NCBI RefSeq assembly: GCF_009789575.1
Contig: NZ_CP046908.1
Location: 1,054,001 to 1,118,000 of the forward strand
DNA from: Stappia indica
Lineage (GTDB): Bacteria; Pseudomonadota; Alphaproteobacteria; Rhizobiales; Stappiaceae
Reading direction: 5' to 3'
DNA length: 64,000 nucleotides
Below are positions 9,029 to 17,466 of this stretch, in pieces. Position 1 is the stretch's first letter. Every line of letters starts with the position of its first letter. Made by a program: the position numbers and the translations under genes. The notes beneath the pieces are model-generated. The model saw nothing but the letters and a program-made list of their open reading frames with translations, was not told where the DNA came from and ran no database searches.

Positions 9029-10602
9029 GCAGACGCTCCTGTGAGTGCGGCGGCCCCGGCGGCCGCCAGAGCCTTGGCCTCGTCCTCCGCTTTCAGCTTC
9101 TCGCGCTCGTCGGTGGTCACGATGAACTCTTGCGGAACGCCGAGATCCCGGCCTATGGCGGCGAGCGCATCCTCGATCTTGGCGACATACCGGGCCATCT
9201 GCGGCGCGCCGGCCGCCCCGGCCATCGCCACCACCATCTGCAGCCACTGGACGATCTTCTCGACGCGCTGCGCCTCGCGGGCGATGGCGAGCGGCGACTT
9301 CACGCGCACCCGCACAAGCAGCTGGTCGATGGGGATTTCCGTCGCGATCAGGCCCTTGTTGTAGGCGATCTCCAGCGCGCGCTTGACGGCCGGAATGACC
9401 ACCTCCTTGACCAGTCGGCCATAGGCGCCGAGGTGATCGGAGGCGAGCCGCTTGACGCGCTCCAGGATCTCCGTTGCCGAGCGCACGGCGGCGCCGTCTG
9501 CCGGCAGGGACTGGTCCATCATCGTCGCCTTGACGCCCATGCGCATCTCGTTCAGCACCAGATTGCTGAGATCGAGACGCGGATCGGGGAACCGGGAGAC
9601 GGAGGGGCCGAGCGGTCCGCCGTTGCGCGCCACCTTCCAGAACACGCCCGGCTCGTTCGGCGCGAGATCGGGGTTGAACACGCCGTCGTCGACGGCGGTG
9701 TAGATGCCGAGCATGGCGATGGCCGCCGCCTGCAGCTGCAAGCGCGCCGCCGTGTTCAGGGTCTTGATGGTTGGCATGGCCAGCATGACCGGCCCCCGGC
9801 CATAGGTCTCGCCGGGCACGCGGAAATAGCGCGGGATCAGCCAGGGGCAGGTGCGGCTTTCGCTTTCGAAAAGCGCGGTCTCCTGCTTGTCGCACCAGAC
9901 GATCATCCGCCAGCGGCGCCGGTTGCCGCCTTCCCAGATCGTATCCGTGTGGACCTCGATCTTGTGTTCCGGCTTGTCCTTCAGCAGCTTTTCGAGATCG
10001 GCGCCGAATTTCGCTTCCGGCCAGGTCTCGCGCAGGACCCGGACGCTCATCTTGCGGTCCCAGAACACGGCCGAGATCCGGTTCGCCGGCCCGTTTTCGA
10101 TCAACAGCTCCTCGATGGGCACCGAGATCGGATCCCAGAGGCGTTCGGGCTCGTCTGCCGGCGCCGGATTGAGCAGCATCGCCCCGGTGCCGGCCGACAG
10201 GTCGAGCGCCATCTCGTGAAAGGCCATGTCCCAGTCGCCATCATCGAAGAAGGCTTGCAGCACGCCCGAGATATCGGCCAGTTCGGTGGCCATCGTGTCG
10301 CGTTCGCCCTTGTCCCGGATGATCGGCCCCGGCTCCAGCGCGAAATTCTCCTGCCCCGTCGGCCAGAGATCCTGTTGCACCTTGCCCGCGAAGCGGAATG
10401 CGCTGTCGATGGCCGTGTGATCGAACACCTGGTCGACGCGCTTTTCGCCCTGCCCGGTCTTGCGCGTCGTCTTGCGGAAGGGGATGGCATACTGGTAGGC
10501 CTCGTCGAGAAGGTGCTGGATCGCATCTTTCTCGCGCCGCGCATCGTTGCGCCGGGCCTTGAGGCGGGGTGTCAGGCCGATGTCGGCCGCCGATGTCTCC
10601 AT
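9025..10602 (-). CDS. Phage portal (head-to-tail connector) protein
   Basis: A 525-residue protein. The N-terminus (LLDEAYQYAIPFR, then VFDHTAIDSAFRFAGKVQQ and LWPTGQENF) and the helical C-terminal half are those of the podovirus head-tail connector family, a dodecameric ring at the packaging vertex through which DNA enters and leaves. Length is usual for the family. The Ala-rich tail (AKALAAAGAAALTGASA) is typical of the barrel end. Confidence 0.88.
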   Translation of the reverse strand: METSAADIGLTPRLKARRNDARREKDAIQHLLDEAYQYAIPFRKTTRKTGQGEKRVDQVFDHTAIDSAFRFAGKVQQDLWPTGQENFALEPGPIIRDKGERDTMATELADISGVLQAFFDDGDWDMAFHEMALDLSAGTGAMLLNPAPADEPERLWDPISVPIEELLIENGPANRISAVFWDRKMSVRVLRETWPEAKFGADLEKLLKDKPEHKIEVHTDTIWEGGNRRRWRMIVWCDKQETALFESESRTCPWLIPRYFRVPGETYGRGPVMLAMPTIKTLNTAARLQLQAAAIAMLGIYTAVDDGVFNPDLAPNEPGVFWKVARNGGPLGPSVSRFPDPRLDLSNLVLNEMRMGVKATMMDQSLPADGAAVRSATEILERVKRLASDHLGAYGRLVKEVVIPAVKRALEIAYNKGLIATEIPIDQLLVRVRVKSPLAIAREAQRVEKIVQWLQMVVAMAGAAGAPQMARYVAKIEDALAAIGRDLGVPQEFIVTTDEREKLKAEDEAKALAAAGAAALTGASA

Positions 10603-10603
10603 G

Positions 10604-10807
10604 TCAGCCCAGCGTTTCCTGGCCGGAGCCCGACAGGAAGGTCAGAAGCTGCCCGCCCTGGCGGCGCCGGCCGCCGGGCGTGGAACTGCCCTGGTCGGCT
10701 TCCGCCTGCTGCGCGGCAAGCTGTGCCAGCGAACGCCGCTGGTTTGCGGCGGCCTGCTGCGCGGCAAGCTTTTCGCCGCGATTTCCTCCAAGGCCTAGGG
10801 CTTCCAT
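10604..10807 (-). CDS. Small phage structural-operon protein
   Basis: A 67-residue Gln/Ala/Gly-rich peptide (MEALGLGGNRGEKLAAQQAA). Start at 10807 is preferred because GGAG lies eight bases upstream; an in-frame ATG at 10822 is also possible. It overlaps the end of the upstream gene and stops one base before the portal start, so it belongs to the late operon. Small proteins of this kind commonly lie just before the portal gene in podoviruses; no function is known. Confidence 0.5.
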   Translation of the reverse strand: MEALGLGGNRGEKLAAQQAAANQRRSLAQLAAQQAEADQGSSTPGGRRRQGGQLLTFLSGSGQETLG

Positions 10808-11193
10808 CGCCACCACTCCCATTCAGGACGCGCCGCGACGGGCGCATGGAACGAAAAGCCTGCCGCGCGCGCGAAACGCGCGCCGGTCCGGGACCGGCAG
10901 CAGGCGACGATTTCACCGTAAGCAGCCGCAGAAAGCGTCAACCGCACCGCGCGGGCGATGGCCAGCATGTGCGGGCGGGCATCGGCGGAAAAGTTGAACC
11001 AGGCCTCGTAGCCGGCATCCTCGACGGGATAGAGCCCGCAGATTGCCAGGCGCCGGCCATCGAGGGACAGCGCCCAGGTCGGCCCGCTCGCCCACATGTG
11101 CCGAAGGATGCCCCACTGCACGCGCGTCATGGCGCCGCCGAGGGCGGCAAGGTCGAGGAGATCGGCCGGCGCCTTGATGTCGAGCCCCGTCAT
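10795..11193 (-). CDS. Phage gp13/GNAT-like protein
   Basis: A 132-residue protein (MTGLDIKAPADLL) with an acetyltransferase-like layout: WALSLDGRRLAICGLYPV, then HMLAIARAVRLTLSAA, then a RTGARFARAAGFSF segment resembling the last part of a GNAT fold, and a C-terminal WEWWRW. Genes of this type, related to T7 gp13 (DUF2833), occur near the terminase and portal genes of podoviruses. The acetyl-CoA loop is not clear, so catalysis is doubtful. The start at 11193 overlaps the terminase stop as ATGA. Confidence 0.5.
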   Translation of the reverse strand: MTGLDIKAPADLLDLAALGGAMTRVQWGILRHMWASGPTWALSLDGRRLAICGLYPVEDAGYEAWFNFSADARPHMLAIARAVRLTLSAAAYGEIVACCRSRTGARFARAAGFSFHAPVAARPEWEWWRWKP

Positions 11194-12824
11194 CGCCCGA
11201 CCTTGTGCACGTCGAAGCCGCCACGGCCGCCGCCGGGCGCATGTCGGGCCCTCCCCCATGGCCCGCCGCCCTGCCCCTTGCCCGGCAGGCCCGCCGCCGC
11301 GCGCATTGCCGCCGTCCGGCCGCGCACGCCGAGGATCAGGTATTGCAGCGCGTCGACGATGTCCGCCCAGGGGTGCGTTTTTTCGGGCGTTTCCTCGTAT
11401 TCGGTCGAGGCGCGCTCGTTCCGCCGCTTATAGCGGTACTTGCCCTCCATCCCCTCGACCAGCAGCGGGCAACGCCGCTGGCAAATGAGCAGCGTCGTGC
11501 CCGCCTCGAGATATCCGCGCAGCTCGGCCTTCACCGCGTCGAGCCGCAGACCCAGCTCGTTCGATCCGTTGCCGGGAATGAGCGTCGGCAGGCCGCAGAT
11601 CAGCGCGATCGTCTCCATGGCGGCCAGCTGGCCGCCCTCGCGGTCCGCACCGTATTCCGCCGCCGGGTCGACAAAGAGCCGGACATTGCGGGCGCCGGCA
11701 TAACGGTCCTGCAGGCGCTGGTTCAGGGCCTCGCCGAAGCGCGCGGCGCCGACGCCGTGCCCCAGATACAGCTCGTCGATTGCGGCGATGCGCCCCGGCG
11801 CCTGCACCTGGCCGAAAACGGCGGCCGGGTTCAGCGTGTTCATGGAAATATCGATCCCGACCAGCAGATCGTCCGACGAGCTGAACCCGATCTCGCGCAA
11901 GGAGACGTGAACCCGGCGGTTGAAGGTCTCGAAAACCGGCTTGCCGGCCCGCGAGTAGCCGAATTCGTTGTCCACCATGCGCCGGATGAAGGCCTCGTCC
12001 TGGTTCCGCACGATCCGGTCGTAATAATCCGGCTCCAGGTTGAAGCGGTTTTCGGCGTCCGGCGACCGGCCCGAGGGCTGCTGGTGAAAGGCCCGGTCCG
12101 GGCCGCGCTTCACGACGAGGACCTTGTAGGTCCAGTTGTCGAGCGTCGGCGCGTTCATGTCGCCGATGACGAATTTCAGCCGCCGGGCGTCCGGATCGAG
12201 CAGCAGATCCTTTTTCGGATAGCGGCCGACGCGCTGCTCCGCGTCGTCGAGGGCACCTTCCGCGTGCGTGTCCAGCTCATTGAGCCACACACCCGAATAT
12301 TCGCGGCCCTTCATCAGCGTTTCGATGTCGCTGTCGTTCAAGCCGGCGAATTCGGTGATCGCCTCGATGCGCACCCCGTCCCGTCCGATGAACCGGAGGG
12401 TGTGCGTCACGGGCCTGTCGTTACCGCCGGCCCAGCTGGAGCCGGGGAACCCCTTCGGGAACCACTGTTTCCAGCTTTCCAGCACCGTCTTTTCGGCCGA
12501 GCGGAACGTGTCGCGCAGCACGAGCCAGCGGCACATGCGCGTTGGGCGGCCGTCCTCGGGATGGCGCGCGATCGGCGCCAGCGTGGCCGCATAGATCCGC
12601 TTGAAGGCGCAGGCGGTGGTTTTGCCGCCGCCCAGCGGCCCCATGATGATGACCGTGGGCGTCTCGTCGAGGATGAACAGCTGCGCCACCGGGCCGGGCG
12701 GCACGTAGCCGAACGGGTCGAAGTCGCCCGCCAGGTCGTATTTGAGCGCCAGGCGCCGGATTTCCTCCTCACCGACGCGCCGGAACTCCTTGGCGCCGAC
12801 AAGATCGCTGACATGCTCGCTCAT
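11190..12824 (-). CDS. terL: Phage terminase large subunit
   Basis: A 544-residue packaging motor. Walker A is at residues 62-70 (GPLGGGKTT), a Walker B-like strand is GVWLNELD, and the RNase H-like nuclease domain starts at LLVGIDISMN with its first catalytic Asp. The start MSEHVSDL at 12824 has GAGG seven bases upstream; the frame is open further but without a good site. It cuts concatemers and drives DNA through the portal using ATP. The glycine-rich GPLGGGKTT loop is of the kind found in podovirus terminases. Confidence 0.9.
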   Translation of the reverse strand: MSEHVSDLVGAKEFRRVGEEEIRRLALKYDLAGDFDPFGYVPPGPVAQLFILDETPTVIIMGPLGGGKTTACAFKRIYAATLAPIARHPEDGRPTRMCRWLVLRDTFRSAEKTVLESWKQWFPKGFPGSSWAGGNDRPVTHTLRFIGRDGVRIEAITEFAGLNDSDIETLMKGREYSGVWLNELDTHAEGALDDAEQRVGRYPKKDLLLDPDARRLKFVIGDMNAPTLDNWTYKVLVVKRGPDRAFHQQPSGRSPDAENRFNLEPDYYDRIVRNQDEAFIRRMVDNEFGYSRAGKPVFETFNRRVHVSLREIGFSSSDDLLVGIDISMNTLNPAAVFGQVQAPGRIAAIDELYLGHGVGAARFGEALNQRLQDRYAGARNVRLFVDPAAEYGADREGGQLAAMETIALICGLPTLIPGNGSNELGLRLDAVKAELRGYLEAGTTLLICQRRCPLLVEGMEGKYRYKRRNERASTEYEETPEKTHPWADIVDALQYLILGVRGRTAAMRAAAGLPGKGQGGGPWGRARHAPGGGRGGFDVHKVGR

Positions 12825-13219
12825 GCCGCCACCTCGCTGGCTTCCCCGACCCTTGAACCCGCGAGAAAGGCCGCGCGGTGCCGCCCGATCCCCGACCCCA
12901 GGCTTCGCAAGGAAGTCCGGCCGATGGAAAATCCGGACCCGGTTTCCGAAAATCGCCATCGGCGTGCGTGGCGAAGCCCCTGGGGGGGTACCCGCCCCCC
13001 CCTTCCGGGGACCCCCGGCCCGCCCGCCGGCCTGCCTGCCCCCCCCACCAGGTGCACCGGCCTGCCGCCCTGGGCCATGGCCTGGAGGGATGCCGGAAAT
13101 GGCCTGTCCCCCTCCGGATCGGACATTCGGCCACCCTGATTTCGTATCAGGGGAGCCGCGCCGAATTCGAACGCGATATCAACGCTCTGCCGTCTCGTGA
13201 GACTTTCTCGCGCCATGTC
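12825..13219. other. Gap between terminase genes, one doubtful open frame
   Basis: This 395-base stretch contains long G and C runs near 13005-13020. A minus-strand frame of 131 codons (13216-12821) fills it exactly, with GGAGG before its ATG and an ATGA overlap with the large terminase. Against it being a gene, its codon use (many AGG, GGG, CGA) and protein composition are unlike the neighbours. I see no other gene. Confidence 0.4.
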
Positions 13220-13789
13220 TCACGCCTCCCCGTCGTCGCTGTCGTTGATTTCCTTGGCTTTTTCGCCCTCGGGCGCACCGAGCTGCTGGCCCACCGACAG
13301 CGCCCGCTGGCCCGCGATCGCGCGGCCCGCGTCGAGCTGGTTGGTGCCCAGGTTGACCACCAGCATGGGCAGTCGCTCGTCGATCACCTCCAGCTGGACC
13401 GGCTTCTTGCCGTGCAGGTAGGGCGCCAGCTGGCTCGCCACCGTGTGCTGCTCGCGCACGATGTCCCACAGCGTCGGGCAGTGCGGCCGCTTGTCCTTCC
13501 CGCGCCCTGTCCCGAGCTGCTCGTGCTGCGAGAACCACGCCTGCAACGCCACCGGATCGACCGTGAGGAACCGGGCCATTGCCGTCAGCGGGTCCGTGAA
13601 GCCCTTCTCCCGGTACCAGGCCTCGAAATCCGCCGTCTTGCGGTTCAGCGAGCCCTTCGGCCGGCCGCGCGGCCGCCTCGCCTCGGCCCGCTCGGCCTGG
13701 TCGGGCCGCTGCGCGGCCAGCGCCGCGCCCGCATCGGCGAACCAGTCACCCCCCTCGTCGTCGTCTTCGAAACTGCCGTTTTCCGCCAT
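13220..13789 (-). CDS. Possible terminase small subunit
   Basis: A 189-residue protein. An acidic N-terminus is followed by a basic AT-hook-like segment (RRPRGRPKGSLNRKTADFE, about residues 38-56), then a helical part (GFTDPLTAMARFLTVD). Small terminases recognise phage DNA and often begin with such basic or HTH segments. It is the first gene of the leftward late operon, with the large terminase downstream. The call is inferred from position and the DNA-binding motif; a late regulator is the alternative. Confidence 0.5.
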   Translation of the reverse strand: MAENGSFEDDDEGGDWFADAGAALAAQRPDQAERAEARRPRGRPKGSLNRKTADFEAWYREKGFTDPLTAMARFLTVDPVALQAWFSQHEQLGTGRGKDKRPHCPTLWDIVREQHTVASQLAPYLHGKKPVQLEVIDERLPMLVVNLGTNQLDAGRAIAGQRALSVGQQLGAPEGEKAKEINDSDDGEA

Positions 13790-14204
13790 TCCATCCGGCT
13801 CCGGATTATTTTAATCGGGACCGGCGGGCGCAGCTGTCTAGGTGCTGTCTAGGTGACTGTCTAGGAAATTCATCAATCAATTCAATTCACTAACTACAAT
13901 TTAGACACATTAGACAGTTTAGACACATATCCCCTTACACGGGCGCGCGTGTGCGCGTGTATGCGTATCCCTACGCTGTCTAAACTGTCTAACCCGTCTA
14001 TCGATTGATTTTTGTCTGTCGTATCAAGGGCTTGTAGCCTGCCCCGTCCTAGACAGCCGCTAGACGCTCCAGACAGTCTCGTCTGCCCGCCATCGGCCAT
14101 GACCCGACGATAGGAGCCCGCCAGACCGGTCAACCGGTCCTTTCCTTGATCCCCAACGGGTCGGGGTGCGGGATTGAGCGCAAAAATTCGACATCGCCGA
14201 CCAT
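13790..14204. promoter_or_regulatory. Phage control region with 12-copy TGTCTA repeat array
   Basis: A non-coding stretch between the leftward late operon and rightward small genes. It holds twelve copies (nine exact, three with one change) of the hexamer TGTCTA in four triplets: direct at 13835, 13846, 13858; inverted at 13902, 13911, 13920; direct at 13977, 13986, 13995; inverted at 14050, 14061, 14070. Spacing within triplets is 9-12 bases, about one helical turn. AT-rich DNA separates the first two triplets. Such arrays are binding sites for a replication initiator or a multimeric regulator; which one cannot be told from sequence. Confidence 0.75.
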
Positions 14205-14205
14205 A

Positions 14206-14228
14206 AAAATAAGCGTTGCGCTTATTTT
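14206..14228. promoter_or_regulatory. Operator palindrome
   Basis: A perfect 10-bp inverted repeat (AAAATAAGCG / CGCTTATTTT) with a 3-base centre, ending three bases before the -35 hexamer. A half-site-like copy (ACGCTTAT) recurs inside the promoter at 14250-14257. Probably bound by the XRE protein encoded at 14506. Confidence 0.65.
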
Positions 14229-14231
14229 GCA

Positions 14232-14260
14232 TTGACACGACTAAGTGTGACGCTTATAAA
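14232..14260 (+). promoter_or_regulatory. Sigma-70 type promoter
   Basis: TTGACA (14232-14237) and TATAAA (14255-14260) are separated by 17 bases, almost the consensus. It faces the two small genes at 14305 and 14506. Confidence 0.8.
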
Positions 14261-14304
14261 TAGCACTATCAGCAGCGGGCGATGCCCCAACAGGAGACGC
14301 ACCT

Positions 14305-14502
14305 ATGACCAAGATCACCAACCAGCACGGCGCAGAGTTCGACATGGATGCGGTCGCCAACCTGATGGACGACGACATCCGCGAGGCTCTGCACTCTCAG
14401 GGCTTCGACAGCGATCAGGCCTTCTTCGAAGCCTATTGCCGCGCCCATGCGGAGCTGTACGGCGAGGAGTTCACCTTCGCCACACGCAACCCGCAGGCCT
14501 GA
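14305..14502 (+). CDS. Small phage protein of unknown function
   Basis: A 65-residue acidic protein (MTKITNQHGAEFDMDAVANL). AGGAG lies eight bases before the ATG. No motif recognised. It is first in a two-gene unit with the XRE regulator (3-base gap), expressed from the strong promoter at 14232, which suggests an early role, perhaps anti-host or as a partner of the regulator. Confidence 0.7.
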   Translation: MTKITNQHGAEFDMDAVANLMDDDIREALHSQGFDSDQAFFEAYCRAHAELYGEEFTFATRNPQA

Positions 14503-14505
14503 CCA

Positions 14506-14694
14506 ATGACCCCCGTCGATCTCCGCGAGATCCGCAGCAAGCTCGGCCTCAATCAGGCCGGGCTTGCCGCCGTTCTCGGCCGGCACCCGCAGACGATCTC
14601 AAAGTGGGAGCGCGGCGCCGAGCCCATCCCCGAGACAGGCGAGCTGCGCCTCGCCCTGGCCGCCCTGCTGGCCGGCCTGGAGCCCGTCTCCTGA
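14506..14694 (+). CDS. XRE-family HTH regulator (phage)
   Basis: A 62-residue single-domain HTH protein: IRSKLGLNQAGLAAVLGRHP followed by the recognition helix QTISKWERGAEPIP and a closing helix. The form (LNQAxLA…TISKWERG) is close to antitoxin and phage regulators of the XRE class. The palindrome at 14206-14228 next to its own promoter suggests autorepression. Converges on the helicase gene. Confidence 0.75.
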   Translation: MTPVDLREIRSKLGLNQAGLAAVLGRHPQTISKWERGAEPIPETGELRLALAALLAGLEPVS

Positions 14695-14758
14695 TCCATC
14701 TTCACCATGTCAAAGAACCCGCCGGGCGCGCGCAATCGCCCGCCCGACGCACTGCAGC

Positions 14759-16726
14759 TCAGGCCCGTTCTTGGCGCTGGAAAGTCCTGAAATCGCTCAG
14801 GGAAATGAACATGCAGCGGCGCTGGTGGCCGGCTACGCTGTAGCGGTTTTCGAGCTTGACCGAGCCGTCCGGCTTACTGCCGACGACAAAACCCTTGGCC
14901 ACCACCGGTTCCGGCCCGCGCCGCAGCGCCCAGGACCAGCTGCCACTGCCGCCGCGATGGCCGTAGGGCGTGTTCTCCAGCATCCGGCCCAGCACCTTGG
15001 ACTGGTTCGGGATGGCCAGCGCGTAGGACTGGCCGAGCGTCCCCTTGGGCATCAGGCCGACATCGGCAGCGGCCAGGATCGAGCGCGCCTCGGTCTCCTC
15101 CATCAAGCTAAGTTCCAGCTTCTCCAGCACCTGCGCCGGGCTCAGCTTGACCCCGTGGTTGTAGTTGTCGATCGTCGTCGTGAGGATGTGATCCAGGCAG
15201 TCCAGCCAGGCCGGCTTCTTGTCGCCCAGCTCCGGCACCGCATCGGCCGCAAGCTGCTCGCCCCACCAGTCCAGCGTCTCGAACGGCAGGCCGAGCGCAT
15301 CCATGCCCTCGTCGCCGAGAAGCAGGTGCCCGCAGGCCAGGAACGTGCCGAAGGTCGATTGCCCGCGATTGTCGTGCCCCGCCTCGCGCAGCACGGCGCG
15401 ATACTGCTCGTAGATATCGGGCAGCCGGCTCCACCCGTCCGCCACCCGGCGCAACAGGCGCGGGCCGACGCTTTCCGGGTCCTTCAGCTGCGGCACCTTG
15501 CCGTCGCGGCTTTTCAGCGGGCCGAGCTGCAGCACGGCCAGGCGCGACATCGAGGCCGGCGGGATCGGCGGCGGATTGATCCCGGAGAAGGCAAAGCTCG
15601 ACCGCGCCTGAAACTCGACGCCCTTGTGATCGGCGCCGCCGCGGATACGCACGCTGCCGCTCGCCGCATCGCGGGCCATCTTGATGATCTTCTGGCTTTG
15701 CTCGATGCCGTCGTCGCCCTCCATCTCGTCGATGCCGATGGGCACGCTGTCGTGCCCGACCAGCTGATACAGGCCGGCCTCGCTGGCATTGGTGGTGGAA
15801 ACCATCGACCGGCCGAGCACGATCTTGTGCAGCTTCATCAGCTCGGACTTGCCGGCACCGGCATCGCCCACGGTGAAGATGGACGGGCGCCAGTCGAGCG
15901 CGGCGCCCATCATGGCGACCCCGTACCAGCCCAGCTGGATCATGCAGTCGACGTCGCCGCGCTCGAAATTCCAGCTGCGCAGCGCGCGGAACAGCTCCGG
16001 CGCCGGGTTGTCGCCGTCCACCGGGTGCGGCCATGGCACGATCCCGGCCGGCCGCCTCACGTAGAAATGCTGCCCCACCTCGCCCGTGTCGCGCAATTTC
16101 CCGTCGAGCCACAGATATTCGCCGCAATGCAGCAGCAGCCGGCCGTCGTCGGTGCGCCAGGCGCCGCGCCCGCGCACCAGGTCGGACATGGACCACGGCC
16201 CGCGCTCGCGGCAGGCGGCGAAGAGATCGCGGCGCACCTCCTCGCTCTTGAACCCGGCGATGGCGCCCTTCTTGTCGTAGGACGGCCAGGCCCAGCACAG
16301 GAAGTCCTCGGCACCGGCGAACAGGATCTGCAGCCGCTCCACGCCCATGGCCTTGCCGCCGGTGTTGAACACCTGGCCGCGGGTGTCGACGAAGAAGAAT
16401 TGCTCACCGTCATAGCCGAGCGGCTTCACCGGCGCGTCGGCGGGAATGTAGCCGGTCTCGTCCGTCTCGCCCGCCTTGCGCCACTGGCCGGGCTCGATCC
16501 CGGCGCGCGCCATGCTGGAGCGGGCGCCCTTGCGCTCCGCCTGCACTTCCAGCTTCTCGCGCGCCGCGCCGGTGACGGCCGCCACCTTGCGCTTGCCGCC
16601 CTCGGCCACCTTGCGCGCCGCATCCTCCTTCAACCCGGCCTCGGCACGCGCGGCAGCAGCCGCCACCCATTCCGGCGAGCCCTTTTTCCTTTCCTGTGGA
16701 TAACTTCCGGTTTCTTTTTCGCTCAT
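14759..16726 (-). CDS. Phage replicative helicase (D5/SF3-like ATPase)
   Basis: A 655-residue protein. The Walker A motif GDAGAGKSE (about residues 287-295) and a following acidic IGIDEMEGDD (Walker B, about 330-339) mark an ATPase; NASEAGLYQLVG and RIRGG segments follow as in D5-like phage helicases that work with a primase. The N-terminal 75 residues are basic, Ala-rich and probably flexible. It is the last gene of the leftward early operon, downstream of the toprim primase gene, which gives a primase plus helicase pair. The start ATG 16726 has a weak site; no better start is seen. Confidence 0.7.
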   Translation of the reverse strand: MSEKETGSYPQERKKGSPEWVAAAAARAEAGLKEDAARKVAEGGKRKVAAVTGAAREKLEVQAERKGARSSMARAGIEPGQWRKAGETDETGYIPADAPVKPLGYDGEQFFFVDTRGQVFNTGGKAMGVERLQILFAGAEDFLCWAWPSYDKKGAIAGFKSEEVRRDLFAACRERGPWSMSDLVRGRGAWRTDDGRLLLHCGEYLWLDGKLRDTGEVGQHFYVRRPAGIVPWPHPVDGDNPAPELFRALRSWNFERGDVDCMIQLGWYGVAMMGAALDWRPSIFTVGDAGAGKSELMKLHKIVLGRSMVSTTNASEAGLYQLVGHDSVPIGIDEMEGDDGIEQSQKIIKMARDAASGSVRIRGGADHKGVEFQARSSFAFSGINPPPIPPASMSRLAVLQLGPLKSRDGKVPQLKDPESVGPRLLRRVADGWSRLPDIYEQYRAVLREAGHDNRGQSTFGTFLACGHLLLGDEGMDALGLPFETLDWWGEQLAADAVPELGDKKPAWLDCLDHILTTTIDNYNHGVKLSPAQVLEKLELSLMEETEARSILAAADVGLMPKGTLGQSYALAIPNQSKVLGRMLENTPYGHRGGSGSWSWALRRGPEPVVAKGFVVGSKPDGSVKLENRYSVAGHQRRCMFISLSDFRTFQRQERA

Positions 16727-16753
16727 CGCCCCAGGCCGCCGTCAGGTTGACTT

Positions 16754-16765
16754 TTGACATGTCAA
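16754..16765. promoter_or_regulatory. Palindrome upstream of helicase gene
   Basis: A perfect 12-base palindrome TTGACATGTCAA lies 28 bases before the helicase start, just after the previous gene. It could be an operator for a helicase promoter; no clear -10 element is visible. Confidence 0.35.
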
Positions 16766-16776
16766 TTTCGCCGACA

Positions 16777-17466
16777 TCAGCCGGATGCAGGCGCCTTGCC
16801 GCGCGGCTTCTGCCGGTTCGGCACCTTGGGCAGTCCCTTGGGCTGGTCCTTCGCCGCGGGCTTCGGCGCCGCCTTTCCGGCGCTGAGCGTTGCCGCCCGC
16901 GCCGGCTTTGCCGCTTCCCGCTCGGCGGCCTCGGCCGCCTCGCGCGCGGCGATCTCGGCCTTGCGCTGCAGCTCCCGCTCGGCCTCCTGCGCCTGGTCGA
17001 ACCGCGCCATGCCGGCGACCGCCTCGGCCGCCCAGGGCTCCATCTCGCCCAGCGACCCGACCGGCTCGAAGATCGTGTCCTCGATGGCCGGCGCCGGGTT
17101 CGGCGGCGGCAGGCTGGCGCGCCGCTCGGCCTCGATCTGGCGGATGGCGAGCCGCTGGCGCAGCTCGCGCAACGTGACGGCGAACAGGTCGAGCGCAAAG
17201 CGCCGCTCCTCCGGCACGGCGGCCCAGGGCGCAAGGCCGCCCAGCCGCTCGTGCAGCCAGCGCCACACGGTCTCGCCCTTCTCCACGCCATGGGCGATGA
17301 CGAAGGCGCCGGTCTCTTCCACCAGCTGCTGCAGCGCGGCCTCGTCGGCGCAGGCGGGCATGAAGTGGCTGCCCTCCCCCTCGCTCAGCAGCGCATGGAG
17401 CTCAGCTGCCGCCACGAAGGCGACACGGGTGGCATAGCTGTCCACGTCGATCTCGGTGATGTTCAT
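16777..17466 (-). CDS. Phage protein of unknown function, replication operon
   Basis: A 229-residue protein. The first 110 residues look globular (VAFVAAAELHALLSEGEG, WRWLHERLGGLAPW); residues about 150-195 are an Ala/Glu/Arg coiled coil (EREAAKPARAA) and the end is basic and Pro/Lys-rich (KPAAKDQPKGLPKVPN), suggesting nucleic-acid binding. It begins directly at the stop of the primase gene. No family recognised. Confidence 0.65.
   Translation of the reverse strand: MNITEIDVDSYATRVAFVAAAELHALLSEGEGSHFMPACADEAALQQLVEETGAFVIAHGVEKGETVWRWLHERLGGLAPWAAVPEERRFALDLFAVTLRELRQRLAIRQIEAERRASLPPPNPAPAIEDTIFEPVGSLGEMEPWAAEAVAGMARFDQAQEAERELQRKAEIAAREAAEAAEREAAKPARAATLSAGKAAPKPAAKDQPKGLPKVPNRQKPRGKAPASG

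Noticed and set aside
13135-13151. Anticodon-arm-like palindrome CCTGAT TTCGT ATCAGG followed by TTCGAAC, as a tRNA
   Set aside because: No D arm, no acceptor pairing and no matching T stem around it.
12742-13200. Plus-strand frame over the terminase gap
   Set aside because: Pro/Arg-rich shadow without ribosome-binding site, against the direction of the operon.
13835-14075. The hexamer array as a CRISPR
   Set aside because: Repeats of 6 bases spaced 9-12 bases are far too short and alternate in orientation.
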